DNA of 64,000 bases, taken from positions 22,619,810 to 22,683,809 of the forward strand of contig CM055100.1 in NCBI GenBank assembly GCA_029204225.1, given 5' to 3'. This DNA comes from Diphasiastrum complanatum (lineage: Eukaryota; Streptophyta; Lycopodiopsida; Lycopodiales; Lycopodiaceae). The stretch's first letter is position 1; each line of letters opens with the position of its first letter. A program made the position numbers and the translations under genes. Shown here piece after piece: positions 32,701 to 42,359 of the stretch. The notes under the pieces were generated by a model that searched no databases, had not been told where the DNA came from, and saw nothing but the letters and a program-made list of their open reading frames with translations.

Positions 32701-33736
32701 TTCTCTCTACTTTAGATTGAATGAAAATGATATCACTTTACTTTTGATCTATGTTGATGACATTATCTTAAGTGGTGGTAACAATCTAGATATAGATGAA
32801 ATCAAGATGGCACTCAAAAGAGAGTTTGAAATTCAAGATCTTGGTAAACTTCATTATATCTTAGGAATAGAGATTATTAGAACTTCTAAATCTACATTCA
32901 TATGTCAAGAAAAGTATGTTAACTCTATTCTAAAAAGGTTTCATATGGAAGATTGTAAAGTTGTTTCTACTCCTATGGAATCAAATGTAAAGCTAACTAC
33001 AAGAAGTAATGAAAGATCCTTCAAGGACATTACTCTCTATAGAAAGCTAATAGGATCTCTTATATGGTTAACCATCACAAGACCTGATCTAAGCTTTGTG
33101 GTTGGTAAACTAAGTCAATTTATGCAAGATCCTAGTGAGGCTCATTGGAAGCTAGGAAAGAGAGTACTTAGATACATCTCGGGATCTAGAGATTTTGGCA
33201 TCTTGTATGGAGGTACTACACCTAACCTTTGTGGATTTTCAGATTCAGATTTTGCAGGTGATCAAATGGATAGGAAGTCAACAAGTGCCTTTGCAATCTA
33301 TCTTGGAGATGGAGTGGTCTCATGGCTATCAAAGAAGCAACCAACTATCTCTCTATCTTCCACCGAAGCCGAGTACAAGGCATTAACAACATGCACCAAG
33401 GAGATTCTTTGGATCAAGAGGATGTTATTGGATCTTCACTTGCTGGAACCAGAGAAGACTCCAATCATACTTTGTGATAACCTTTCAGCCCAAAGCTTGG
33501 CAAGCAATCCTGTTTTTCATGCAAGGAGCAAGCACATTGAGATTGCTCACCATTTTGTGAGAGATCAAGTCATTGCCAAAGAGGTGGAGCTTCAACATGT
33601 CTCTTCAAAGGAGTGTGTGGCTGATATCTTCACCAAACCATTGGGAAAGGACCTATATTTAATGCATAGATCTAATCTTGGAATGTGCTCAAAGACTATG
33701 TTGAAACTAGCATCCAATGTTGAAGAGGGAGTGTGA
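29783..33736 (+). CDS. Gag-Pol polyprotein of copia D, 1317 residues
   Basis: One open frame with start ATCATGGCTTCC at 29,783. Order: Gag capsid (residues 1-210), basic Lys/Gly stretch, CCHC knuckle C250, C253, H258, C263; protease with D309-S-G-A; GAG-pre-integrase WHKRLGHPN from W441; integrase D506, D568, E604 with exactly 35 residues between the last two, as in active DD35E enzymes; integrase C-terminus (HEVLYGRRPS, GCTCFVNI); reverse transcriptase with YVDD at 990-993; RNase H with D1154, E1195 and D1232 in SDSDFAGD, STEAEY and LCDN. Gag and Pol are in one frame, as is usual for copia, so Gag excess must come from another mechanism. The last codons lie in the polypurine tract and the TGA stop is formed by the first bases of the 3' LTR. 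Length and motifs match a functional element. Confidence 0.96.
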   Translation: MASNGGIMLESSERLSSSNYSTWKVRMESLLELNELMDIVAEIEERPLTLQEQQRFDKKAKRALHIIKMNVTNELLKEVGKCQSASEAWNALKKLFESKSTSRVLTLRRQIFSSRQREGESAHAFILRVKSLSDDLACIDENIKDGEIVQVMLNGLLNEHANLVQSFAIQRVLPSVVDLQEILLAEEHRLQSKLDGASLQGGGEEAFFTKGKFKGKGKGKGKWSKGGNFDHDDHSSSSSSTKNNKSKFKCFYCGIKGHFANECYKKKREQGERQGNLTIDEEEHNTCESLVMTSSLLANIDDNDPWWIDSGASSHMTRHKEYFTSLLSYEGEGNIIYTANDGQCDIKGIGTIPISLSTNRKANLENVLYIPSITKNLLSVSQMIDKGLDVEFIGDACLISKCGSLIAQGRRHGKLFKLDACVISNHEGCMAREQLTNQEVWHKRLGHPNFKSLEVMAKKELVLGLPKSLVANNSVCEHCALSKSHRLAYSRSTSRSKEAFQLVHSDIHSSSTTSNGGAKMYATFIDDFSRYTWIYLLKSKDEVFAAFVKFKNEMENQFNTKIKCLRSDNGGEYTSNRFKDFCIAHGIKREMSSPRTPQQNGVAERKNRTLCECAKAMRLHANLAKSFWGEALACANYLCNRWTSASLDGKTPHEVLYGRRPSVKHCRIFGCTCFVNITLDDRTKEDPSSKKGVFVGYSEVSKAYKVYIPSTKKVVISRDVIFHEENVSNVVDVDVDVPTNHHDVQDVLDEDGDATPKQTSRKTQRQRAKPSRLTYDEKGKQVVDNSNFAFLTSFDEPTCVGEAIQKKEWIQAMDHEHQALIKSNTWRLVKLPKDKKAIGCKWIFKIKTNQDGSINKYKARLVAKGYAQEYGIDYDETFAPVAKMVTIRILISLATLYDWDMWQMDVTNAFLNGDLEEDIYMEQPEGYVSHDEPNHVCYLQKSLYGLKQAPRSWYAKLNSFLLSQNFVMSEYDHSLYFRLNENDITLLLIYVDDIILSGGNNLDIDEIKMALKREFEIQDLGKLHYILGIEIIRTSKSTFICQEKYVNSILKRFHMEDCKVVSTPMESNVKLTTRSNERSFKDITLYRKLIGSLIWLTITRPDLSFVVGKLSQFMQDPSEAHWKLGKRVLRYISGSRDFGILYGGTTPNLCGFSDSDFAGDQMDRKSTSAFAIYLGDGVVSWLSKKQPTISLSSTEAEYKALTTCTKEILWIKRMLLDLHLLEPEKTPIILCDNLSAQSLASNPVFHARSKHIEIAHHFVRDQVIAKEVELQHVSSKECVADIFTKPLGKDLYLMHRSNLGMCSKTMLKLASNVEEGV
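33722..33731 (+). promoter_or_regulatory. Polypurine tract of copia D
   Basis: GAAGAGGGAG directly precedes the 3' LTR and would prime plus-strand DNA synthesis. It also encodes the end of the polyprotein (EEG). Confidence 0.85.
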
Positions 33737-34386
33737 AAATTGTCAACATTTCCTAGCTAGTTTGAGGCCTAAATTGGCTAAAATTGTAAATAGTTTTGGT
33801 TCTGGAGTTTCACACGTGTGAACCAGGCCACAATGTTTTTATTTACTGTATTTTTTCAGTATGATGAAGTGTCAAACTTCATACCCTTCAAAATGAGACC
33901 ATTTTGATGTATTTTGGTCATATAAGCCATTTTTTAGCTATTTTTCCTATATAGGGAATATCTAGGGTCAAGTACCTTCTAGAGAGAGGAGAGAGAGTCA
34001 TCTTCCTCATCCATAAATAGTAGGGAAGTCGTGGAGAACAGGTTGGAGAAACCTTTTGTATGCTTCATTGAGATCAATAGATCATTGTCATTGTTTCTTC
34101 CTCCATTGAGAGCATTGTTGTGTGTATTGTCTTCAAGCTATTGTGTATGATCTTAGGTGCTTTCCAAAAGTGATAGGCTGATGTATTATGGACTGTATAA
34201 TGCTATTTTGGGCCGCACTTGATGTTTATGGAAGTTTCCATTTGTGATAAATGCTTTTTGATCAAGTTCTTTGCATTCTAGGTAGCATAGAATGTGTTGC
34301 CAATTCCTAGCTTATGTAGTTTGGAGTGCAAGCATTCAAGCCAATGATCTTGGAGTTTAGATCCACTTAGGATCTGTATTTTTCAC
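33732..34386 (+). repeat. 3' LTR of copia D
   Basis: 655 bp, by eye identical to 27,954-28,608, including the G-box (33,811-33,820). Followed by TATAA, the second copy of the target duplication. Confidence 0.95.
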
Positions 34387-36430
34387 TATAATGCTATTAT
34401 AACATAGCTTGGCCCCTTTGGTTTTAGATACACATTTGAATATGCGGTGCAGGAGGTAAAGTTGTGCTACAACAAGAAACGATTTATTCTATCATACTAG
34501 GCCCTTGGAGCTTGCTTCAGACCATATAGTGCCTTGTGCAATTTGCATAGTGGATGCTCCTTGCCTTGAGGGATGTAACCTTCTGGTTGATAGATGTAGA
34601 CATCTTCTTGTATGTATCCATGTAGGAATGCCGTCTGGACATCCATCTGGTGAATATCCAGATCTTCTGTAGCAGATATAGCCAATAGAGTACAAATAGA
34701 CTGATGTTTTACTACTGGACTAAAGGTCTCAGTGTAGTCTATCCCATATACTTGTTCAAGACCTTTAACTACCAGTCTAGCTTTCCATTTGGATATAGAT
34801 CCATCTGGCTTAAGCTTCAGCTTAAAGATTCATAGTATCAATTGGCTTTACACCTGTAGGAGGAATGACAAGTCTCCAGGTCTTGTTCTTCATTAGATTT
34901 TGATACTCAGCATCCATGGCAACTTTTCATTTGTCTGCATCGGGCATTGACAATGCTTCTACTATGGTGGCAGGTTCGTCATGACTGATGAAAGCCTGAG
35001 GGATGAATCGGTTAGGCTGTTGTCGTTGTCTTACAGATCTTCAAACTATAGGTTTTTGATCAGACGATTCTCCTTGGTGAATGACTGGGACCATAGTATT
35101 TTGTGGTTGAACGATTGTGGGTCTAGGCCCATCGACGGTAAGTGGAGCCATTGGGACAAACTTCATTGCTTGAACAGTCGTAGGTCGTAGCCTATCACTA
35201 GAAGATGGAGCTGCTATGGCAGTCTCTTGTATTGGTTGCTTTTGTTTGAAATCGTAGTATTTGTCTTCAAGGAAGACAACATCACGACTGATCGAGATCT
35301 GGCCCGTAATTACATCGTAAACACGATATGCCTTCTGAGAAGTTGAATAGCCGATGAAGATGCTTTTACAGCTTATTGGGTCCAGCTTCTTCCTAAGATC
35401 AGATGGCACTTGTGCATAGCAGAGACATCCAAAAACACACAAGTCTTTCAAACTTGGTTTGTGACCTTAGCAGGCTTCAAACGGTGTCTTGGAATCAACC
35501 GCTTTAGTGCTAGAGTAGTTTTGCAGATAACAAGCCGTAGATATAGCTTCTTCCCAAAAGGTTTGAGGCAAATGCGAATTTGCTGTCATGGATCGTGTAG
35601 CTTCCAATAGTGTGTGGTTCTTCCGCTCTGCTACTCCGTTCTATTGTGGAGTGTAGCTTGTAGTAAACTGGTGGTGCACGCCACATGAAGATAAATAGTC
35701 TTTCATCTCATTTGACAAGAACTCACCCCCTGAATCGGACTATAGGGCCTTGATCCTCTGACCAATTTGATTTTCAGTGTATTGCTTGAAGTCTTTGAAG
35801 CAACGAAATGCTTCTGACTTGTTCTTAATGAATATTACACTGGAAAATCGGGAGTAATCATCAATGAATGTGATAAAATATAGAGCTTGACCTAACGAAG
35901 GTACGCTCATAGGACCACACAAGTCACTATGTATCAGTGACAAGATGGACTTCACCCTTTTGGCTTGTCCTCTGGGAAATCTCATTCTAGGTTGTTTCCC
36001 TAGTAGACAATTTTCACAGATAGTCTGATTAGTTGTGGTGACAACAACTATATCCATGTCCTTGACCATTTTATTGTGATGCATATAAAAGATTGAACGC
36101 ATGTTTAAATGATCTAATCTTTGATGCCATAAATTTGCATCTGAACAACTCACAGAAAGTCCAACATCATGACTTAGTATGTACACATTTCCTTCTTTGA
36201 AAGCAGAGAGGATTTCCTTTGAGTTCTCATCTAAAATAGTACATCGGTTGGCAGTGAACAAAGCTCTATAGCCCCGATTTGTGATCTTGCTAATAGACAA
36301 AAGGATCTTTGTTAATTTGGGTACATAAAGTACTCCATTAAGTTGCCTAGTGATGCCATCAGAGAACTGCAGCTGAATAGACTCTTGGCTTTCAACTTGG
36401 TGTGAACTGGAGTCACCAAAGAAAATGTAC
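34387..36430 (-). pseudogene. Copia E, integrase and first half of reverse transcriptase
   Basis: On the minus strand the GAG-pre-integrase WHQRLDHLNMRSI is near 36,125, the CxxC pair CENCLLGKQ near 36,015, and integrase motifs LIHSDLCGPM near 35,930, ALSDSGGEF-like with a stop near 35,745 and NGVAERKNHTLLEA near 35,640. The C-terminal integrase reads KDLCVFGCLCYAQ at 35,451 and FIGYSTSQKAYRVYD. The reverse transcriptase has [17 protein letters not shown] and [12 protein letters not shown] at 34,650-34,500 and ends at the D insertion just before YIDD. Several stops and shifts are present. Confidence 0.82.
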
Positions 36431-36970
36431 TTTGATTATGTAGCTGTGAGTGTAGAGAAGAGGTCCTTGCATGGCGTCATGTGCTGAGAAGCATCTGAAT
36501 CAAGATACCAGTGATGGGCATCTCTACTGGATTGATCTTGTACCATTAGCGCCTTCTCTTCACTTGAGATCCTTTGACTATGTTAGAGTTCTCTTCTTGG
36601 TGCTGTTGCATCTTCTTCTTTGCTTCATTGTGCTTGAGGATGTGACAGTCCTTGATGTCATGGTTGGTTCTTTTGCAATATTTGCAAAATAGCTAGGTCT
36701 TGGACGATGAGTGACTATACTATTGCTGTTGTTGTGGTTGTGATGCTGCTGGTTGTTCTGCCTTTTTCTTCTTATCCTTGAAGATTTCTTCTTCTTGGAT
36801 TGCTGCTTGTTTGAATAGAGTGCCATGGATTTGGAACTCGTAGATGTGGACAAGCTTTTCCTCCTGACTTCTTCCTGCAACAAGTTTGCTGTCAATTTTT
36901 GGAAAGATAGCGCTGGTGAGTGTATCCCATGCTTCTTTGGAAGTAATGCAATTGGATACATGAGGTGATC
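36431..36970 (-). pseudogene. Copia E, C-terminal half of gag
   Basis: Minus-strand frames read ITSKEAWDTLTS and FQIHGTLFKQAAIQEEE, a Gln/His/Asn-rich linker, and the knuckle CKYCKRTNHDIKDC near 36,690-36,650 in one frame, with overlapping alternate frames caused by shifts. The N-terminal half of gag is absent: upstream sequence (from about 36,970) is unrelated. Confidence 0.7.
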
Positions 36971-37460
36971 ATTTGCTTCCTTCGTTGATAACCGTAGGTG
37001 ATAACTTACAAAGCTAAACGATGAGATGGGTCAACCATTGTTAGTTGACTTCGTAGGAACTTGTAAGTCGTTGTCGCTGGTCGACTTCATTGATAATTGT
37101 AAGTAGGCTGCTTACGTTTAAAACCGGTTGAAGAGAGTTGACTCTGGTCATTCATAGGAGGTTGTAAGAAGGTCACTTGCGGTGGTCGACGAGATTCTGC
37201 AAGTGTTCGTAGATGGTAACCTACGGGTTCTAACGACTCCCTTGCAGTTTGCGGTTTCTTGCGGTTTGCGGTTTGAGTCGTGCTTCTCCGTAAAAAATGT
37301 TTTAATGATTCCCTTTGGTCAGATCATAATCTGGCGATGACTTTGCGGTTCTGCCTGATTCAACTTTGCGTGTAATTCTGCAGACTGATTCTGAGAGATA
37401 GAATTCTTTGAGAGTAGGAGGAGGGCGAAGGAATGAGTAGGAGAAGATTAAATTCCAACA
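36971..37460 (-). other. Right end of copia E: eroded 5' LTR or replaced sequence
   Basis: Reads from TGTTGGAATTTAATC at 37,460 on the minus strand. It contains repeated GTAAG/CTTAC-type words and three close copies of TTGCGGTTTGCGGTT near 37,250-37,275. No gene. It begins like an LTR but does not align with the other end of E. Confidence 0.45.
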
Positions 37461-37465
37461 ATATA
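37461..37465. repeat. Target-site duplication of copia E, right copy
   Basis: ATATA, matching 26,769-26,773. Confidence 0.85.
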
Positions 37466-38189
37466 GAGGGATCTGTACTCCAATTTAAACATGATTGATC
37501 TTGGATTAATCCACTACTTTTTGGGAGTAAAAATTTGGTAAAGAAATGATGGCATCACACTTATGCAATTGAAATACATAAATGATATTATGAGGTGCTT
37601 CAAAATGTGCAATAATAAACTAGTTTCTACACTTCTGAAGGTTGATAAGAAGTTATTCAATGAGGACAAAGGTAAGCTAGTTGATGCTACATTTTTTTGG
37701 CAGTCAATCAGTTGCTCAATTTATCTTATAACTACTCGTCCCGACATAAGCTATGTTGTAAGCCTTGTGAGAAAATTTAAGGGTACACATAGGAAAATGC
37801 ACTAGAAGGTTGCGAAGATGATTCTTCACTACGTCAGAGGTACAACTACTTATGGATTGTTGTATGATGGACAACAAGCATTACAAGGCTTTGTTGACTC
37901 AGACTGAGTAGACAATATCCACAACAGAAGATCCATCATCAATGGCTACATTTTTTCCTTTGGTAAACGTGCATTTTCGTGGTCGAGCAAGAAACAAGAC
38001 ACAATTGCTCTCTCTATGATAAAAACCAAACACAAAGTGCTATGCTCAACCGTGTAGGAAGCAATTTGGTTGAGAAGAATGATGGGAGATGTTGGCATCT
38101 TGTAGAGTTATTTCATTGTAATTAGGTTTGATAGTTAGAGCACTATCCACCTAGCTAAATATCTTGAATTTCATGCACATACTAAGCAC
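37466..38189 (+). pseudogene. Copia F, second part: late reverse transcriptase and RNase H
   Basis: Continues from 26,773. Reads RDLYSNLNMIDLGLIHYFLG, LKYINDIMRCFKM, STLLKVDKKLF, TTRPDISYVVSLVRKF, LHYVRGTTTYGLLYD, then RNase H remnants (VDSD with a stop where WAG is expected, RRSIINGYIFSFG, FSWSSKKQDTIALS) and LAKYLEFHAHTK at 38,155-38,187. It breaks off at 38,189 at the left end of gypsy G and resumes after it with HREIKCHF. Confidence 0.85.
38185..38189. repeat. Target-site duplication of gypsy G, left copy
   Basis: AGCAC here against AGCAT at 49,298-49,302, one transition apart. The interrupted copia F text (HAHTKHREI...) is restored when G and one copy are removed. Confidence 0.75.
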
Positions 38190-39441
38190 TATCGTACTAT
38201 ACCAACATGGTTAATATAGATTTTATAGTAAATAATGTCGTTCCCACAGAGGAAAGCGTTGGAAAGTTATGTTTTTTGGTACAATTATGGCAAGTGGTTT
38301 CGAGTGTTATTCTGGTTGTCGACAGACATTCAAAAAATATTACTTATATTTGGGATGGGTAGTGTTAATAAATTCAAAACAACAATCTGGCCTCAATCGA
38401 ATTGGATGAAGCGCATTCTACAGATGAGATGTTATCAGAGTAGTACAATGATACTACACTCTGGCTGATTAAGGTGTCAACAGAGAATCGAGAATTGTTC
38501 GATGTATTCACGACTATGCAGACAATTAATTAATCGCATTCGCAAACTATTCATTTCTAGACAAAAGTCCTCCTAAAGTCCAACTTAATGGTTAAAGAAC
38601 ACGAAGGTTTTTAGAATACGTTAGAAACTTATGTCAATGCCAATCAGGAAGACAGATCAGAGACTTAATTCTTCAGACAGGGACTGTCATCTCATATGTA
38701 TACATACAACTTTATTCAATGATCGTGCTAGACTGTACCAAAGATAGTCGTTATTCGAGTGCCGAAAAAAAAGTATTTGCAACAGACAAATAAGATGGTT
38801 TAAAGACAGTTCTTTAAAGCATGCTTTACGGAAATACAGCAAACGACTATAATGCACTAGAGCATCTGTCTGATCAGAGAGAAATTCATGAAATGCATTA
38901 GAGATTGTTAGCAGACTCCAGATCACTCACACTCAGCAGTGCGGAGAGCAGAGATAAGAGAGAATAGCTCACAGAACTCTATTCACTTCTTCAATCTCTT
39001 ACATAAGCATAAACTCTTCTCTCTTGATGATCGAGACTGAAGTATGAGATCAATATATGTTCTACGGGATGAACAAACACACCTCTAAAACAACAGATGC
39101 GTCGCTCCCGCGAAAGGGTCTAGTTAACGATTAGACTGAAAATACGTTCACCTATACCATAGGAGGTATACTTAACTATGAGTTAAAGTTACTCTAGTTT
39201 ATCATGTCTTTTCGTATCTAGTCGTTTCGTATGGACAACCTAGAAAGGTTGTCCAAGACAATGTCTTTTCCTTTAAAAGGTCTTGCCCTTAATTACAAGG
39301 CAAGTACTTAGGAGATATTTTCCCGAAAAATGACTTCGGCCTCTTCATGATTTATACTTATCCAGCTCATATCTTCATTTTCAAGTATATCATGCCATAT
39401 TTATGTTGATATTCAATATTTAACATTTTCGTGGCATCACA
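38190..39441 (-). repeat. 3' LTR of gypsy G
   Basis: 1252 bp; on the minus strand it starts TGTGATGCCACG and ends at 38,190 (outer dinucleotide mutated to TA as read on the plus strand). A polypurine tract, GAGGAAGGGGA on the minus strand, precedes it (39,444-39,454). A chain of stem-loops is at 39,233-39,304. Confidence 0.88.
39233..39304. other. Chain of four stem-loops in the LTR of gypsy G
   Basis: GGACAACCT/AGGTTGTCC with a 4-nt loop (39,233-39,254), AAGACA/TGTCTT (39,255-39,267), CCTTT/AAAGG (39,270-39,280) and CTTGCC...GGCAAG (39,282-39,304). The 5' LTR copy (49,088-49,165) keeps the first stem while its loop differs by one base. Confidence 0.7.
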
Positions 39442-40130
39442 TATCCCCTTCCTCAAATGTGAAACGTCCTCGTGAACATATCATCTTTATTTCAAGGAGT
39501 ATTCGAGAAACATTCTTGTTCGTCAGATTTTCGTTGAGGCAAAAAGATATTTCTTCGTGTATTTTGTCCTTTAGATATTTCTTCATCTTAGCGAATATAT
39601 ATCTTGCTGTTTCTTTTAATTGAATAGGTTGTTTTAAGTTGACCTTTGAATTGCTGATGAAAACTAGAATCAAACTTCAAAACAAGAAAAGTCAACATCC
39701 CATAGAAACGTCACCATGACAAAGACATGAATGAATATTCAGGAATGATTCAGTTCTTCATATAACTTCTAAACAATCTCCAAGTTCTATTGAGCTTCGA
39801 TCAAGAGCAAGTCTTCTTTTGATTTGGTATAGTGGCCAACTGGTGAGTTGTCGAATTCTTCTAACTTAACTGGGAGTAATGTTCCATCGAACAGCTCCTA
39901 GATTATTTGGTATCTTCATCTGAATCACTTCGTAGAGTGATTTCTTTATAGTAACGAGTTGAAAATATAATAAAATTGTTTTTAACATAAAGGTTCTGAA
40001 CAAAAAATAATGTCTTCGCCACAAAGGTACCAAACTGCCAAAATGTATATGTACAAAATTGCTTATAACGAAATGACTTCCTTCTATCTTGCAAATTATG
40101 GCAAATCTTCGCAAAATATTCTGCAAGGTT
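39442..40130 (-). other. Region between the extra module and the 3' LTR of gypsy G
   Basis: About 690 bp with short minus-strand frames (for example 39,673-39,437 and 40,094-39,903) showing no motif. It is likely the 3' untranslated part of the element. Confidence 0.45.
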
Positions 40131-42359
40131 TCACTCCCAATCCACATATAGACTGAATAATTCCGGATAAGCCATATTGATATTTATCAGCAGACCTGCA
40201 TCATCGAATGCGTCTAAATCTGCAACTGCTTGTGGTTTGTACAACTGAAACTGCGACTTTCGCTTCCAAAAAATGTCGCTTATTATCTTCGTTTCGCAAA
40301 AATTGAAGTTCTTTAATATGGATATATTCGAGAGCATAATCGAAGAGCCTATGTATAACTCTGCCGATCCAAAATGTACGACCTGGAATTTACCCTGGAT
40401 TATGCCCCAGTAGAGACATCCTTTCTGCTCGATAGTGAGCTGGGCCCATAACCAGAGAAAGTCATCCTTCTCCCATGGTTGCTTCCAGTCGTCGAAGGCG
40501 ATGCCTACTACGCCTGGTAGCATCATGTAATCCACTCGCCATTGTAGCTCAATATTAAAAGCATGTGGACACCATTTCCAGAAGTGATCAACAAATGCAC
40601 AGAATCTATCAGCACATACCTTCGACTGATTTCGCCGCATTCGCTTTGGCTATGTAGATGTAGTTGCCAAATCCTGAGTTTGCAACTCAGCAGTCAGCTT
40701 CTGATCTTCCATTTGTTGCTTTTGGTTTGACAGTTCTTGTTTGAACTGGTCAATCTTTGCGACAGCCTCCAGGAATTCTGGATGGTTTGAGACTCTGGTG
40801 CAAGCAGACATAGCTTGGAGTTGCTGTGTAAGTTCATCAATTTGCAGCAAGGCCTGAAGATAGTCATCGTGTGCATCAGACCCGCTGCAAGATGGGGTGG
40901 CATCACTGGAGAGCTCCTTTAGCTCTGCCAACTCTTCCTCGACAAGAGCCTTCGCATTCTCGAGCAGTTGTAAGAACTTGACTCGAAAATTATTGAGCTT
41001 TTGGCCTTGGAGCTGGTTCAGCTTCGTGAGATCGAGAGTGATTGACCCTGTAGTGGTGCTCAGGGACAAAGCAGCTTCTGTCTTTAATCTTGTCATTCGC
41101 TCCTCCTGTAGATGTTTCTGGAGTGTGACATTATGTTGATTTGCAGCCAAAAGTTGCTGCTTCAAAAAATCGTTTTGAGTCTAAAAATTGTCAGACTTGG
41201 TCTGAATCGTCTTATTGGTCTGTTTCAAAGAACTAGCTTCCTTTATTAAAGTCTGAAGTTGTGTTTCGAGAAAACGATATTGTTTGATCAGCTTCATGTT
41301 TTCTGATTCAAGCGAATCGATCTTCTCGAAGGACTCCTTTAGAGAGTCAAGTGATTTCCTCTCTGAGGTGATAAGCTGCATTGTGAGTTGACGATGGTAC
41401 TTCGAAAGCATTGAGGCTAATCGTCTGGTTCTTCGTCATCTGCCACATGTGTCCCAATGGCACTTTCAGTAGCTATGTGTCCCTTGTCTGATGTATCGGA
41501 CTGGGTTGCGTCATCCTCAGAGGTATATGCGCTTGGCTGCTTTTGAGATGTGGAAGCAGATGCTGGCTTTGAAGAATCCACAGCAGCAGCAGCTCCATCG
41601 GTTTCCATTGCCACAACTTCACTCTCCATAGCAGTGGTGGCTGCTACTTCGATTGCTGGTGCAACATCAACTGGAACCGGATTAGGTACAGAAAGGATGC
41701 TGGAAAGATCTATTGGCTTGGGAACCAACAATCTTCCTGTCAACATGGTTTTCTCTTGATCGTTCAATAGTCAAAATGAGCGCAGAGTCGAGATACATGG
41801 GCTCCAACTCCAGAAAACTTTTGGTGCTTAATCTAGCGCAAAAAGTCTTTGTATGTGATAACACCAAAGCACACTGGATTAGCCGCAAGAGCATCTAATA
41901 TATACCCAAAATTTTAACTGAAATGGTGGCATTCGCATCCGTCAAAAAGATTGCTTGGTTTGCATATTTACAAAACAACTTGAATGTTGTATCTCGGATC
42001 ATAGAAATTTTGTACCCCTTCGTGGGTACGAAATAATTGCTTAAGAAGTGGGTAGCTTCATCCATCAAATCTTTGTTAGTTGAAAGCAGCTTCCCATCCA
42101 GAGGTAATCCAAGAGCTGTGCAGAACAGGTCTTCAGTGATAGTGAAGAATTGGCCTCGTACGTGAACTTTGAAGTCCACCTCCAAAATTGAATAGATGGA
42201 GTTCACGAATTCAGTACTAACTTCAGAGAGGATGATGGAGGGGTCCACTTTCAAATCACCCCACCTGCATCGATCCAAAAAGGACTGGATGGATGCCAGG
42301 TGGATTCCTGCACGTGCTTTTCAAATGATATTAGAGCTCGAACTTGATGCGGAAGCCAT
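40131..42359 (-). pseudogene. Extra coding module of gypsy G, downstream of pol
   Basis: A second coding region in the same sense as pol. A Met in good plant context (AACAATGGCT) lies at 42,359; a TGA interrupts after 12 residues, then the frame is open to 41,895: DRCRWGDLKVDPS, FKVHVRGQFFTITEDLF, ALGLPLDGK. This pattern (a beta-rich stretch, then I/FT..x..F..xLGLPxxG) resembles the putative plant transposon protein domain found in Athila-type extra ORFs; the match is by memory and tentative. Further pieces are Ala/Ser/Thr-rich and acidic (41,767-41,417), then long coiled-coil-like stretches rich in Leu, Glu and Gln (41,411-41,181 and 41,165-40,650), then a Trp-rich globular-looking part (40,640-40,131: HFWKWCPHAFNIELQW). 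There is no clear signal peptide or transmembrane segment, so an envelope role is not supported. Joined length would be near 730 codons. Confidence 0.6.

Larger units (their letters stand above)
27954..34386 (+). mobile_element. Copia D, intact 6.43 kb element
   Basis: A complete Ty1/copia element: 655-bp LTRs at both ends that look identical over their whole length, a tRNA-Met-type primer site, a 1.17 kb leader, one uninterrupted Gag-Pol frame and a polypurine tract. The flanks carry TATAA on both sides (27,949-27,953 and 34,387-34,391). The host is copia E. Identical LTRs, full catalytic motifs and exact flank duplication indicate very recent insertion and likely competence for transposition; the last point is inference. 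Confidence 0.95.
26774..37460 (-). mobile_element. Copia E, minus strand, carrying the younger copia D inside it
   Basis: Bounded by TGTTGG...CCAACA ends and the ATATA duplication. Its own sequence is 26,774-27,953 and 34,387-37,460, about 4.25 kb after removing D. Gag lies at the right, then protease/pre-integrase, integrase, reverse transcriptase and RNase H leftward. The frames contain many stops. The left end may be a 3' LTR of about 284 bp (to 27,057, TGTTGGATCG on the minus strand), but I could not align it with the right-hand 500 bp, so the two LTRs are badly eroded or one end has been replaced. Confidence 0.8.

Noticed and set aside
40131-42359. Envelope protein for the extra module of gypsy G
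   Set aside because: No signal peptide, cleavage site or transmembrane segment is visible; coiled-coil and transposon-protein-like text is a better description.
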